Assembly (NCBI RefSeq): GCF_000211415.1 | Contig: NZ_GL890780.1 | Location: forward strand, 662,911-719,270 | DNA from: Enterobacter mori LMG 25706 | Lineage (GTDB): Bacteria; Pseudomonadota; Gammaproteobacteria; Enterobacterales; Enterobacteriaceae | Direction of reading: 5' to 3' | Length of the DNA: 56,360 nt | Part shown: positions 1 through 8,717 of the stretch, one piece after another | How positions within the stretch are numbered: the first letter of the stretch is position 1 | Layout of the letters: every line of letters starts with the position of its first letter | Position numbers and translations under genes: made by a program | Notes under the pieces: generated by a model | The model's database searches: none | The model's input: only the letters and a program-made list of their open reading frames with translations | What the model was told of the DNA's origin: nothing

Positions 1-18
1 GGAATCAGGCCGCACGGT

Positions 19-1263
19 TTAATGGTAAACAGGCAACAGGTTAAAACTCGACAGCACATGCACCAGCGCGTTACCCACACCAAACACCAGGATCAGTGCA
101 ATCATCGGCTTGCCGCCCCAGACGCGGAATTTAGGGCTGCCGAAGCGTTTACGTGATTTACGTGCCAGCAGCGCCGGCACAATTGCCGCCCAGATGGTCG
201 CCGCCAGTCCGGCATAGCCGATGGCGTAGAGGAAACCGTTCGGCCACAGCAGACCCCCCACAATCGGCGGCAGGAAGGTCAGCAGCGCGGTTTTGAAGCG
301 CCCCATCGCAGAATCATCAAAGCCAAACAGATCCGCCAGGTAGTCAAACAGGCCAAGCGTCACGCCGAGGAATGAACTCGCCACCGCAAAGTTAGAGAAG
401 ACCACCAGCAGCAGATCCAGGCTGCGGCTGTTCAGTACGCCGCTCAGGGCCTGCACCAGCACGTCGATGTTACCGCCCTTCTGTGCAATGCCGATAAATT
501 CTGGACGTGGGATGTTGCCCATCGTCCCCAGCAGCCAAATCACGTACAGCCCCAGCGCCAGCAGCGTACCGTAGACCAGACACTTCACAATGGTGCGCGG
601 ATCTTTGCCGTAGTACTTCATCAGGCTCGGCACGTTGCCGTGGTAGCCAAACGACGCCAGACAGAACGGCAGCGTCATCAGCAGGTACGGCGTGTAGGAG
701 GTATTCACTTCGGCGACGTTAAACAGCGTGGCGGGCGTCACGTGCCCCAGCAGGCTGCCGAAGGTCAGGAAGAAGGTGATGACCTTAGCGCCCAACACGA
801 TCGCCGTCATGCGGCTCACCGCCCTGGTACTCATCCAGACGATAAACGCCACGCCCAGTGCAAAGCAGAGCCCCGCCAGACGCGCCGGAACGTTCAACGA
901 CATCTCAGCAAAAGTGTGGTGCAGAATCGAGCCACTCGCGGAGATATACGCATAGGTCAGGATGTAGAGCACAAACGCGATGGACAGCCCGTTCACCAGG
1001 TTCCAGCCTTTGCCCAGCAGATCTTTGGTGATGGTGTCGAAGCTGGAGCCAATGCGATAGTTCAGGTTCGCCTCAAGGATCATCAGCCCGGAGTGGAGCA
1101 TGCAGAACCAGGTGAACACCAGCGCCGCCAGCGACCAGAAGAACCACGCACCGGACATGACCACTGGCAGGGAGAACATCCCAGCACCAATGATGGTACC
1201 GCCGATGATCACCACGCCGCCAAGCAGCGAGGGTGACGTTTGGGTGGTGGTTAGTGTCGCCAT
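19..1263 (-). CDS. mtr: Tryptophan-specific transport protein Mtr
   Basis: A 414-residue inner-membrane permease, the same length as E. coli Mtr, which imports tryptophan (and indole) in symport with protons. The sequence is almost wholly hydrophobic helices, about 11 predicted, typical of the aromatic amino acid/HAAAP family. The glycine-rich start of helix 1 ([13 protein letters not shown], about residues 21-33) is the family's unwound substrate-binding segment. It stands alone, facing away from deaD's terminator, with a promoter and a TrpR-type operator directly upstream. Family membership and likely regulation are clear; substrate specificity is inferred from near full-length similarity to Mtr rather than TnaB or TyrP. 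Confidence 0.95.
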   Translation of the reverse strand: MATLTTTQTSPSLLGGVVIIGGTIIGAGMFSLPVVMSGAWFFWSLAALVFTWFCMLHSGLMILEANLNYRIGSSFDTITKDLLGKGWNLVNGLSIAFVLYILTYAYISASGSILHHTFAEMSLNVPARLAGLCFALGVAFIVWMSTRAVSRMTAIVLGAKVITFFLTFGSLLGHVTPATLFNVAEVNTSYTPYLLMTLPFCLASFGYHGNVPSLMKYYGKDPRTIVKCLVYGTLLALGLYVIWLLGTMGNIPRPEFIGIAQKGGNIDVLVQALSGVLNSRSLDLLLVVFSNFAVASSFLGVTLGLFDYLADLFGFDDSAMGRFKTALLTFLPPIVGGLLWPNGFLYAIGYAGLAATIWAAIVPALLARKSRKRFGSPKFRVWGGKPMIALILVFGVGNALVHVLSSFNLLPVYH

Positions 1264-1297
1264 ACAGCCATTACTCCAGTCAAAAATGTGGTATGCA

Positions 1298-1326
1298 GTT
1301 TAATGTGCAGCACTGTACCAGTACAA
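1298..1326 (-). promoter_or_regulatory. Candidate sigma-70 promoter of mtr
   Basis: On the minus strand a TTGTAC -35 (1321-1326) and a TTAAAC -10 (1298-1303) are separated by 17 bp, 35 bp ahead of the mtr start codon. The -10 is a weak match. The promoter is supported mainly by its position and by the overlapping TrpR-like operator. Confidence 0.5.
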
Positions 1327-1332
1327 GAGTAC
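1315..1332 (-). promoter_or_regulatory. TrpR-type operator upstream of mtr
   Basis: On the minus strand the 18-mer GTACTCTTGTACTGGTAC matches 13 of 18 positions of the idealised trp operator GTACTAGTTAACTAGTAC, including both outer GTACT/GTAC arms. It overlaps the candidate -35 of mtr, so bound TrpR-tryptophan would block transcription. E. coli mtr is known to be repressed by TrpR and activated by TyrR; a TyrR box was not clearly resolved here. Confidence 0.6.
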
Positions 1333-1340
1333 AAAGGGAA

Positions 1341-1372
1341 TAAAAAAAGCCCCGATAACAATTATCGGGGCT
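1341..1372 (-). terminator. Intrinsic terminator of deaD
   Basis: On the minus strand a long perfect stem (AGCCCCGATAA paired with its complement around a 2-3 nt loop) is followed by seven T residues. It lies 32 bp past the deaD stop, between deaD and mtr. Confidence 0.85.
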
Positions 1373-1404
1373 GTATATATTACTTTACGTCAGTGGCGTA
1401 AGGC

Positions 1405-3300
1405 TTACGCGTCACGGCGACGGCTTGAGCTGTCGTCACGACGTGGGCCACGGCTTTCACGGCGTTCGCCGGAGAAACGACGTGGTTCACCACGACCTTC
1501 GCTACGACCGCCTTCACGACGTTCGCCACCGAAGCTGCGGCCACCGCCACGACGTTCGCCACCGCGGTCAGAGCGAGGCTGTGCATCACCCATCAGCTGC
1601 ATGTTCATCGGCTTGTTCAGGATGCGAGTACGCGTAAAGTGCTGCAGTACTTCGCCCGGCATGCCTTTTGGCAGTTCGATGGTGGAGTGAGTACCGAACA
1701 GCTTGATGTTACCAATGTAACGGCTGCTGATGTCGCCTTCGTTAGCAATCGCGCCAACGATATGACGAACTTCAACACCGTCATCACGGCCAACTTCAAT
1801 GCGGTACAGTTCCATTTCGCCAGCGTCACGACGCTCGCGACGTGGACGGTCTTCACCACCACGCTCTGGACGGTCACCGCGTGGGCCACGGTCATTGCGG
1901 TCATTACGGTCGCCACGACGTTCGAAACGATCGTCACGGTCACGGAATTCACGCTTAGGACGCATTGGCGCATCTGGTGGCACGATCAGGCTACGTTCGC
2001 CCTGAGCCATTTTCAGCAGTGCTGCAGCCAGGGTTTCCATGTCCAGCTCTTCGCCTTCAGCAACAGGCTGAATCTGCGACAGCAGCGCACGGTACTGATC
2101 CAGATCGCTGCTTTCCAGCTGCTGCTGGACTTTCGCGGCGAATTTTTCCAGGCGGCGTTTGCCCAGCAGTTCTGCGTTTGGCAGGTCAGCTTCTGGAATG
2201 GTCAGCTTCATGGTGCGTTCAATGTTACGCAGCAGACGACGCTCGCGGTTCTCAACGAACAGCAGCGCACGGCCCGCACGACCCGCACGACCGGTACGAC
2301 CGATACGGTGAACGTAAGACTCAGAGTCCATTGGGATGTCGTAGTTAACAACCAAGCTGATACGCTCAACGTCCAGACCACGTGCTGCCACGTCGGTTGC
2401 AATCAGGATATCCAGACGACCGTCTTTCAGACGCTCCAGAGTCTGCTCACGCAGAGCCTGGTTCATGTCGCCGTTCAGCGCTGCGCTGTTGTAGCCGCTA
2501 CGCTCCAGGGCTTCAGCCACTTCCAGGGTCGCGTTTTTGGTACGAACGAAGATGATCGCCGCATCAAAATCTTCTGCTTCCAGGAAACGTACCAGCGCTT
2601 CGTTTTTGCGCATGCCGTACACAGACCAGTAGCTCTGGCTGATGTCCGGGCGAGTGGTCACGCTGGACTGAATACGCACTTCCTGCGGCTCTTTCATGAA
2701 GCGGCGGGTAATGCGACGGATAGCTTCTGGCATGGTTGCAGAGAACAGAGCGGTCTGATGACCTTCCGGGATCTGCGCCATGATGGTTTCGACGTCTTCG
2801 ATGAAGCCCATACGCAGCATTTCATCTGCTTCATCCAGTACCAGGCCGCTCAGTTTAGAGAGGTCCAGAGTACCGCGCTTCAGGTGATCCAGCAGACGAC
2901 CCGGCGTACCGACGACAATCTGTGGGCCCTGGCGCAGGGCGCGTAACTGCACGTCATAACGCTGGCCGCCGTACAGGGCTACCACGTTTACGCCGCGCAT
3001 ATGTTTAGAGAATTCCGTCATTGCTTCAGCAACCTGAACAGCCAGTTCACGGGTTGGAGCCAGGACGAGGATCTGCGGAGCACGCAGGTCCGGATCGATG
3101 TTGTTCAGCAGCGGCAGCGAGAACGCTGCGGTTTTTCCGCTACCAGTCTGGGCCATGCCCAGCACGTCACGACCGGCGAGTAAATGCGGTATGCATTCTG
3201 CCTGGATCGGAGATGGTTTTTCGTAACCCAGATCGTTAAGGGATTCAAGGATAGGAGCCTTCAGGCCCAGATCTGCAAAAGTGGTTTCGAATTCAGCCAT
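1405..3300 (-). CDS. deaD: Cold-shock DEAD-box ATP-dependent RNA helicase DeaD (CsdA)
   Basis: A 631-residue RNA helicase that helps 50S ribosome assembly at low temperature and associates with the RNA degradosome. Visible motifs are the Q motif near residues 27-33, Walker A AQTGSGKT (50-57), DEAD (156-159) and SAT (187-189), then the C-terminal helicase domain with [11 protein letters not shown]. After it come an RNA-binding domain and a very basic RDR/RGG-rich tail from about residue 440. The reading frame stays open 16 codons upstream, but ATG at 3300 matches the family start and has GAGG ahead of it. It overlaps yrbN by 8 bases, suggesting translational coupling. Confidence 0.97.
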   Translation of the reverse strand: MAEFETTFADLGLKAPILESLNDLGYEKPSPIQAECIPHLLAGRDVLGMAQTGSGKTAAFSLPLLNNIDPDLRAPQILVLAPTRELAVQVAEAMTEFSKHMRGVNVVALYGGQRYDVQLRALRQGPQIVVGTPGRLLDHLKRGTLDLSKLSGLVLDEADEMLRMGFIEDVETIMAQIPEGHQTALFSATMPEAIRRITRRFMKEPQEVRIQSSVTTRPDISQSYWSVYGMRKNEALVRFLEAEDFDAAIIFVRTKNATLEVAEALERSGYNSAALNGDMNQALREQTLERLKDGRLDILIATDVAARGLDVERISLVVNYDIPMDSESYVHRIGRTGRAGRAGRALLFVENRERRLLRNIERTMKLTIPEADLPNAELLGKRRLEKFAAKVQQQLESSDLDQYRALLSQIQPVAEGEELDMETLAAALLKMAQGERSLIVPPDAPMRPKREFRDRDDRFERRGDRNDRNDRGPRGDRPERGGEDRPRRERRDAGEMELYRIEVGRDDGVEVRHIVGAIANEGDISSRYIGNIKLFGTHSTIELPKGMPGEVLQHFTRTRILNKPMNMQLMGDAQPRSDRGGERRGGGRSFGGERREGGRSEGRGEPRRFSGERRESRGPRRDDSSSRRRDA

Positions 3301-3373
3301 GTAGTACAAGTGCCTCGATATTAATGGCGGCCAGTCTACATAACTCATCGTGAAAATTTTCGGTAATTTTCAT
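3293..3373 (-). CDS. yrbN: YrbN small protein
   Basis: A 26-codon ORF starting ATG at 3373 and ending TGA at 3293-3295, encoding [14 protein letters not shown]... through ...LVLHG. I recognise it as the short protein YrbN encoded between nlpI and deaD in E. coli; the sequence is nearly the same. Its stop lies just past the deaD start codon (8-base overlap, different frame), so it could act as a leader peptide coupled to deaD translation. Function is unknown; the coupling is inference from the overlap. Confidence 0.8.
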   Translation of the reverse strand: MKITENFHDELCRLAAINIEALVLHG

Positions 3374-3479
3374 TGAAAGTGTGAACCGGCTCAAAGTAGG
3401 TGTATTGACGAACAACAACGCCCTCACCAGTTAAGGTGATGGCAATCAAAAGATTACGGGCTGATGTTTATGTCGTCAG

Positions 3480-4364
3480 CTATTGCTGGTCCGATTCTGC
3501 CAGGTCGTCTTGCTCCTGGCCCAAGAGCGATAATTCCAACAATGCATAACGGTGCTCAACGAAGTTGTGTACGTTGTTAGCAACCGCTAATTTGAACAGT
3601 GCCGTAGCGCTGTCCATATCCCCCAGACTTAGGTAGTACTTACCTAAATAGAAGTTGGTTTCACTGAGATGCTCAGCGAGCGAGGTGTTATCCGTTGCGT
3701 CCGCCTTGAGGCGTTCCATTAGCGTTGCTTCGCTAATGTTGCCCAGGTAGAACTCGACAATGTTCCATCCCCATTGTTCCTTGTCCGATTTCTCGAAGCG
3801 CTGTTTCAGTGCTTCTTTGGCCTGCTTCTCATCGAGCTTCTGCTCAACGATGTAAAGCCACAGGCTGCGGAAAGGATCATTAGGATCGTCTTGATAAAAC
3901 GCCAGCAGATCATCTTGCGCTAACTTATCACGACCGCCGTAATACAATGCGATACCGCGATTCAAGTGCGCGTAGTTGTAAGTTGGATCAAGCTCAAGTA
4001 CAGAATCAAACGCTTCATAGGCAGCATCAAAATTGCCTGCCTGCGTTAAGTAAATGCCTAAGTAATTGAATACTTCAGGCATATCAGGTCGAATTGCCAG
4101 CGCTTGTGAAAAATCATTCCGCGCTAATGCCCTCAGACCGAGACTATCATACAACACTCCGCGCTCATATAAAAGCTGTGCGCGTTCGTCATCGGTTAAA
4201 GCCCGACTGGCAAGAATTTGTTCCATGCGTGCCAGAATCACTTCCTGCTGCAAAGTCGGTTGCAATGGCACTGCGAGGACTTCGCTCTTACGCCAGGCAG
4301 AGTTGCTGCATCCTGCCAGCGTTAAAGCTGTCGCAACGAAACACCAGCGCAAAAAAGGCTTCAT
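3480..4364 (-). CDS. nlpI: Outer-membrane lipoprotein NlpI, TPR adaptor
   Basis: A 294-residue lipoprotein, the same length as in E. coli. The N-terminus [19 protein letters not shown] has a lipobox LAGC with Cys19 as the lipidation site, so the upstream in-frame start (19 codons earlier) is rejected. Residues about 60-180 hold tetratricopeptide repeats (for example [16 protein letters not shown]). In E. coli NlpI scaffolds peptidoglycan hydrolases and delivers MepS to the Prc protease, and it lies directly downstream of pnp, as here. The 'new lipoprotein I' role in cell division is inferred from orthology. Confidence 0.96.
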   Translation of the reverse strand: MKPFLRWCFVATALTLAGCSNSAWRKSEVLAVPLQPTLQQEVILARMEQILASRALTDDERAQLLYERGVLYDSLGLRALARNDFSQALAIRPDMPEVFNYLGIYLTQAGNFDAAYEAFDSVLELDPTYNYAHLNRGIALYYGGRDKLAQDDLLAFYQDDPNDPFRSLWLYIVEQKLDEKQAKEALKQRFEKSDKEQWGWNIVEFYLGNISEATLMERLKADATDNTSLAEHLSETNFYLGKYYLSLGDMDSATALFKLAVANNVHNFVEHRYALLELSLLGQEQDDLAESDQQ

Positions 4365-4437
4365 TTCCCACTCCCGAAGACAACTATTGGATGAACGTCC
4401 TGTCCCCCGGCGGCTTAACAAGGCGTCCTGCCTGATA

Positions 4438-4464
4438 ATAAACCCTCCGCCGAAGCGGAGGGCA
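4438..4464 (-). terminator. Intrinsic terminator after pnp
   Basis: On the minus strand CCCTCCGC-TTCG-GCGGAGGG forms an 8-bp stem with a stable UUCG tetraloop, followed by TTTATTAT. It lies between the pnp stop and the nlpI start, and some read-through into nlpI is expected. Confidence 0.8.
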
Positions 4465-4473
4465 AATGCTACC

Positions 4474-6606
4474 TTACTCGCCTTGTTCTGCGGCTGGCGC
4501 TTCTGGCGCAGCGGCAGGAGACTGCTCGGTTGCTTCTTTAATGCTCAGACGGATACGGCCCTGACGGTCAACTTCCAGAACCTTAACCGGCACTTCCTGA
4601 CCCATCTGCAGGTAATCGGTCACTTTCTCAACGCGCTTGTCAGCGATCTGAGAGATGTGAACCAGACCTTCTTTACCGCCACCAATGGCAACGAATGCGC
4701 CAAAGTCAACGATACGGGTCACTTTACCAGCATAGATACGGCCCACTTCGATCTCTGCAGTGATCTCTTCGATGCGGCGGATAGCGAATTTCGCTTTTTC
4801 GCCGTCGGTTGCTGCGATCTTCACAGTACCGTCATCTTCGATTTCGATCGTGGTGCCAGTCTCTTCGGTCAGCGCACGGATTACGGAACCGCCCTTACCG
4901 ATAACGTCTTTGATCTTGTCTGGATTGATCTTGATGGTGTGGATACGCGGAGCGAACTGAGAAATGTCGCCACGTGGCGCGTTAATCGCCTGTTCCATCA
5001 CGCCCAGGATGTGCAGACGCGCACCTTTAGCCTGGTTCAGAGCAACCTGCATGATCTCTTTGGTGATACCTTCAATTTTGATATCCATCTGCAGCGCAGA
5101 GATACCTTCGCGGGAACCCGCGACTTTGAAGTCCATATCGCCCAGGTGGTCTTCGTCGCCCAGGATGTCAGACAGAACAACAAAGTTGTCGCCTTCTTTC
5201 ACCAGACCCATAGCGATACCAGCTACAGCGGCTTTGATTGGTACGCCTGCATCCATCAGCGCCAGAGAGGCACCACACACGGAAGCCATGGAAGAAGAAC
5301 CGTTAGATTCGGTGATTTCAGAAACCACACGTACGGTGTACGGGAATTTGTCAGCTTCTGGCATCACTGCCAGTACGCCGCGCTTCGCCAGACGACCGTG
5401 ACCAATTTCACGACGCTTCGGCGAGCCAACCATACCGGTCTCACCTACGGAGTACGGAGGGAAGTTGTAGTGGAACAGGAAGCTGTCAGTACGCTCGCCC
5501 ATCAGTTCGTCGATGTTCTGTGCGTCACGTGCGGTACCCAGGGTCGCGGTAACCAGCGCCTGCGTTTCGCCACGGGCGAACAGTGCGGAACCGTGAGTAC
5601 GTGGCAGTACGCCAGTACGAACGTCCAGACCACGGATCATGTCTTTTTCGCGGCCATCGATACGCGGTTCGCCTGCCAGTACGCGGCTACGAACGGCGTT
5701 TTTCTCGATAGCGTGCAGAATTTCGCTCAGCTCGTTAGCATCCAGGGATTCATCTTCAGCCAACAGCGTCGCGATGGTTTCAGATTTGATGACGTCAACC
5801 TGAGCGTAACGCTCTTGTTTGTCGGTGATGCGGTATGCATCGCTCAGACGTGCGCCTGCCAGTGCAGCAACGCGTGCATTCAGCGCGTCGTTAACCGCTT
5901 CTGGCTGCCAGTCCCAACGTGGTTTACCGGCTTCTTTCACCAGGTCGTTGATGTTCTGGATAACGATCTGCTGCTGGTCGTGGCCAAATACCACTGCGCC
6001 CAGCATCTGGTCTTCGCTCAGCAGTTCAGCTTCGGACTCAACCATCAGAACCGCTGCTTCAGTACCCGCAACCACCAGGTCCAGCTTACTTTCTTTCAGC
6101 TCTTCCTGGGTTGGGTTCAGCACATACTGGTCGTTGATGTAGCCAACGCGCGCGGCACCGATTGGGCCATTGAATGGAATACCAGACAGTGACAGGGCAG
6201 CAGATGCGCCGATCATAGCAACGATGTCCGGGTTAACCTGTGGGTTAACGGAAACAACGGTCGCGATAACCTGAACTTCGTTAACGAAGCCTTCCGGGAA
6301 CAGTGGACGAACCGGGCGGTCAATCAGACGCGCGATCAGGGTTTCGCCTTCGCTTGGACGGCCTTCACGACGGAAGAAACCACCCGGGATTTTACCGGCA
6401 GCGTAGGTACGCTCCTGGTAGTTAACGGTCAGCGGGAAGAAGTCCTGACCTGGTTTAGCTTTTTTCTGGCCAACAACGGTAACGAATACCGCGGTGTCAT
6501 CCATGCTTACCATAACGGCAGCAGTAGCCTGACGTGCCATCATGCCGGTTTCCAGCGTGACGGTATGTTGACCATACTGGAATTTACGAACGATCGGATT
6601 CAGCAA
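4474..6606 (-). CDS. pnp: Polyribonucleotide nucleotidyltransferase (PNPase)
   Basis: A 710-residue phosphorolytic 3'-5' exoribonuclease that works alone and in the RNA degradosome. Domain order is RNase PH 1, an all-helical linker, catalytic RNase PH 2 (around residues 310-540), a KH domain with GxxG loop IGKGG, and an S1 domain ([18 protein letters not shown]). The tail is rich in Ala, Glu and Pro. The start codon is TTG at 6606, preceded by AAGGAC; the protein begins MLNPIVRKF as in E. coli, so this rare start is real. It is last in the metY-pnp transcription unit and is likely autoregulated through the structured leader upstream. Confidence 0.97.
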   Translation of the reverse strand: MLNPIVRKFQYGQHTVTLETGMMARQATAAVMVSMDDTAVFVTVVGQKKAKPGQDFFPLTVNYQERTYAAGKIPGGFFRREGRPSEGETLIARLIDRPVRPLFPEGFVNEVQVIATVVSVNPQVNPDIVAMIGASAALSLSGIPFNGPIGAARVGYINDQYVLNPTQEELKESKLDLVVAGTEAAVLMVESEAELLSEDQMLGAVVFGHDQQQIVIQNINDLVKEAGKPRWDWQPEAVNDALNARVAALAGARLSDAYRITDKQERYAQVDVIKSETIATLLAEDESLDANELSEILHAIEKNAVRSRVLAGEPRIDGREKDMIRGLDVRTGVLPRTHGSALFARGETQALVTATLGTARDAQNIDELMGERTDSFLFHYNFPPYSVGETGMVGSPKRREIGHGRLAKRGVLAVMPEADKFPYTVRVVSEITESNGSSSMASVCGASLALMDAGVPIKAAVAGIAMGLVKEGDNFVVLSDILGDEDHLGDMDFKVAGSREGISALQMDIKIEGITKEIMQVALNQAKGARLHILGVMEQAINAPRGDISQFAPRIHTIKINPDKIKDVIGKGGSVIRALTEETGTTIEIEDDGTVKIAATDGEKAKFAIRRIEEITAEIEVGRIYAGKVTRIVDFGAFVAIGGGKEGLVHISQIADKRVEKVTDYLQMGQEVPVKVLEVDRQGRIRLSIKEATEQSPAAAPEAPAAEQGE

Positions 6607-6800
6607 AGTTCTGTCCTTTCTTAAATGTATGACAGCACACCACAGGTGTGCTGACGATTTAACCCGACCTTCTTCGCATCCTCGCGACTAATGACAACCG
6701 ACACCCCCATGGGTGAAGCCTCTCATTAGCCGCGCGAACCTCTGCAATGAAGATCATTTATAGCAACAATACAATAGTTTCCAGTGAATTGCTGCCGTCT
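6607..6800 (-). promoter_or_regulatory. pnp 5' leader with stem-loops (probable RNase III/PNPase autoregulatory region)
   Basis: The leader between the rpsO terminator and pnp contains on the minus strand the stem CAGCACACC/GGTGTGCTG (6632-6654) near the ribosome site. A second inverted-repeat region lies around 6690-6735. In E. coli this leader is cut by RNase III and then degraded by PNPase to lower pnp expression. The hairpins are seen; the mechanism is carried over from E. coli. Confidence 0.5.
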
Positions 6801-6803
6801 GGT

Positions 6804-6836
6804 TGAAAAAAGGGGCCATCAGCCCCCCTTTTCTGA
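6804..6836 (-). terminator. Intrinsic terminator between rpsO and pnp
   Basis: On the minus strand AAAAGGGG and CCCCTTTT arms surround a short loop and end in six Ts. It lies 13 bases after the rpsO stop and would allow separate control of rpsO and pnp. Confidence 0.75.
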
Positions 6837-6848
6837 AACTCGCAAGAC

Positions 6849-7214
<366 letters not shown>

Positions 7215-7273
7215 TTAAGCGGCGATATTCTACTCGTCTCCCCTGCTTATCGCAAGGTGAGGTGTTATCGCCG

Positions 7274-8224
7274 TCACGCTTCGATCGGATACTCGACGAC
7301 CAGACGACGCGGCGCAACGCGCCCTTCACCGTCCATTTCGCCCATACCGATGAATTTCCCGTCGTCACCTTCCGTCACGCGTACCAGCCCTTCAAGCGGC
7401 GCATCCGCCGTACGAACCGGGTTGCCGTTCTTAAAGTAAACGGACGATGTTAAAGGAAGATTAACGATCGGGAAGTCCGCCGCCGGACTGTCCATTGGCA
7501 TCAGCAAGGGATCCAGCAATTCTGCTGGCGCTATTCCCTGCACTTCCGCCTGTTCAACCAGCTCGCGAAGATACTCAAGCGTCACCATGCGTTCGACCGG
7601 ATACTTGCTGACAGCCAGACGACGCAAGTAAATCACATGCGCCCCGCAGCCCAGCTTTTCACCGAGATCATCGATGATGGTACGAATATAGGTGCCTTTC
7701 GAACAGTGTACTTCCAGCTCCAGCTCATCGCCTTCATGGCGAATGAACAGCAGTTCATACACGGTAATAGGACGGGCTTCACGCGGAACGTCGATGCCCT
7801 GGCGCGCATATTCGTAGAGCTTCTTGCCCTGATATTTCAGCGCCGAATACATCGACGGCACCTGCATCGTGTCACCACGGAAGCTTTCCAGCGCCGCATC
7901 AAGCTGCTCTGCGCTGAAGGTCACCGGGCGCTCTTCCACGACCTGGCCATCCGCGTCGGAGGTATCCGTGCGCTGGCCCAGTTTAGCGATAACGCGATAA
8001 CGCTTATCGGAATCCAGCAGATACTGGGAGAATTTTGTTGCCTCTCCCAGGCAAACCGGCAGCATACCGGTCGCCAGCGGATCCAGCGCGCCCGTATGGC
8101 CCGCACGGTTGGCGTTAAAAATACGCTTCACTTTTTGCAGTACGTCGTTGCTGGATGCGCCCTGCGGTTTATCCAGCAGCAGTACGCCATGCACGTCGCG
8201 ACCGCGACGACGAGGACGACTCAT
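7274..8224 (-). CDS. truB: tRNA pseudouridine(55) synthase TruB
   Basis: A 316-residue enzyme (314 in E. coli) that makes the universal pseudouridine 55 in the T loop of tRNAs and acts as a tRNA chaperone. The catalytic motif [12 protein letters not shown] includes Asp48. A C-terminal PUA-like region follows from about residue 250. The ATG overlaps the rbfA stop as TGATG, so the two genes are translationally coupled. Confidence 0.96.
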   Translation of the reverse strand: MSRPRRRGRDVHGVLLLDKPQGASSNDVLQKVKRIFNANRAGHTGALDPLATGMLPVCLGEATKFSQYLLDSDKRYRVIAKLGQRTDTSDADGQVVEERPVTFSAEQLDAALESFRGDTMQVPSMYSALKYQGKKLYEYARQGIDVPREARPITVYELLFIRHEGDELELEVHCSKGTYIRTIIDDLGEKLGCGAHVIYLRRLAVSKYPVERMVTLEYLRELVEQAEVQGIAPAELLDPLLMPMDSPAADFPIVNLPLTSSVYFKNGNPVRTADAPLEGLVRVTEGDDGKFIGMGEMDGEGRVAPRRLVVEYPIEA

Positions 8225-8628
8225 CAGTCCTCCTTGCTGTCGTCCGCTGGGTTCACACGACGCTCATCGTCATGTTTCACCACGCTGGTCACCAGGTTGG
8301 ACATGCGCATACCTTCTACCAGCGAGTTATCGTAGAAGAAGGTCAGCTCAGGCACGATACGCAGACGCATCGCTTTGCCGAGCAGAGAGCGGATGAAACC
8401 AGAGGCTTCCTGCAGCGCTTTAATGCCGTTTTTCACCGCGGCTTCGTCCTGATCGTTCAGGAAAGTCACGAACACTTTGGCATAAGCCAGATCGCGGGAC
8501 ATCTCAACGCCAGACACGGTGGTCATCATACCAATACGCGGATCTTTAATTTCACGTTGCAGAATGAGTGCGATCTCTTTTTGCATTTCCTGCGCTACGC
8601 GCTGAGGGCGACCGAATTCTTTCGCCAT
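8224..8628 (-). CDS. rbfA: 30S ribosome-binding factor RbfA
   Basis: A 134-residue (133 in E. coli) cold-shock ribosome maturation factor that binds immature 30S near the 5' helix of 16S rRNA. It has one KH-like fold ([15 protein letters not shown] through the [13 protein letters not shown] tail). The ATG at 8628 has GGAGAA upstream; six extra codons from a more distal ATG are rejected on family length. It lies between infB and truB in the canonical order. Confidence 0.96.
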   Translation of the reverse strand: MAKEFGRPQRVAQEMQKEIALILQREIKDPRIGMMTTVSGVEMSRDLAYAKVFVTFLNDQDEAAVKNGIKALQEASGFIRSLLGKAMRLRIVPELTFFYDNSLVEGMRMSNLVTSVVKHDDERRVNPADDSKED

Positions 8629-8643
8629 AATAAATTCTCCAGA

Positions 8644-8673
8644 CAAAAAAGGGGCTAAAAGCCCCTTTTAAAA
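8644..8673 (-). terminator. Terminator-like hairpin between infB and rbfA
   Basis: On the minus strand AAAAGGGGC-TTTTA-GCCCCTTTT is followed by further Ts. It lies inside the metY-pnp operon, 45 bases after infB, so it is probably a partial terminator or attenuator rather than an operon end. Confidence 0.7.
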
Positions 8674-8678
8674 TTATT

Positions 8679-8707
8679 GCCGGGTGGCGCGAGGCGATCC
8701 CGGCTTA
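8679..8707. repeat. REP (repetitive extragenic palindromic) element
   Basis: An imperfect palindrome GCCGGGTGGCG...ATCCCGGC with the core typical of enterobacterial REP sequences. It sits between infB and the terminator-like hairpin, where it could stabilise the upstream infB mRNA against 3' exonucleases. Confidence 0.65.
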
Positions 8708-8717
8708 CAATCGGTAA

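Noticed and set aside
1639..2946. 435-codon plus-strand ORF opposite deaD
   Set aside because: It is the antisense shadow of deaD: low-complexity Thr/Val/Phe composition, no ribosome site, no family resemblance, and the minus-strand helicase is complete.
4066..6192. 708-codon plus-strand ORF opposite pnp and nlpI
   Set aside because: Antisense shadow of the codon-biased pnp gene; composition (many Phe, Thr, His, Asp) is typical of such shadows and it runs across two real genes and their terminator.
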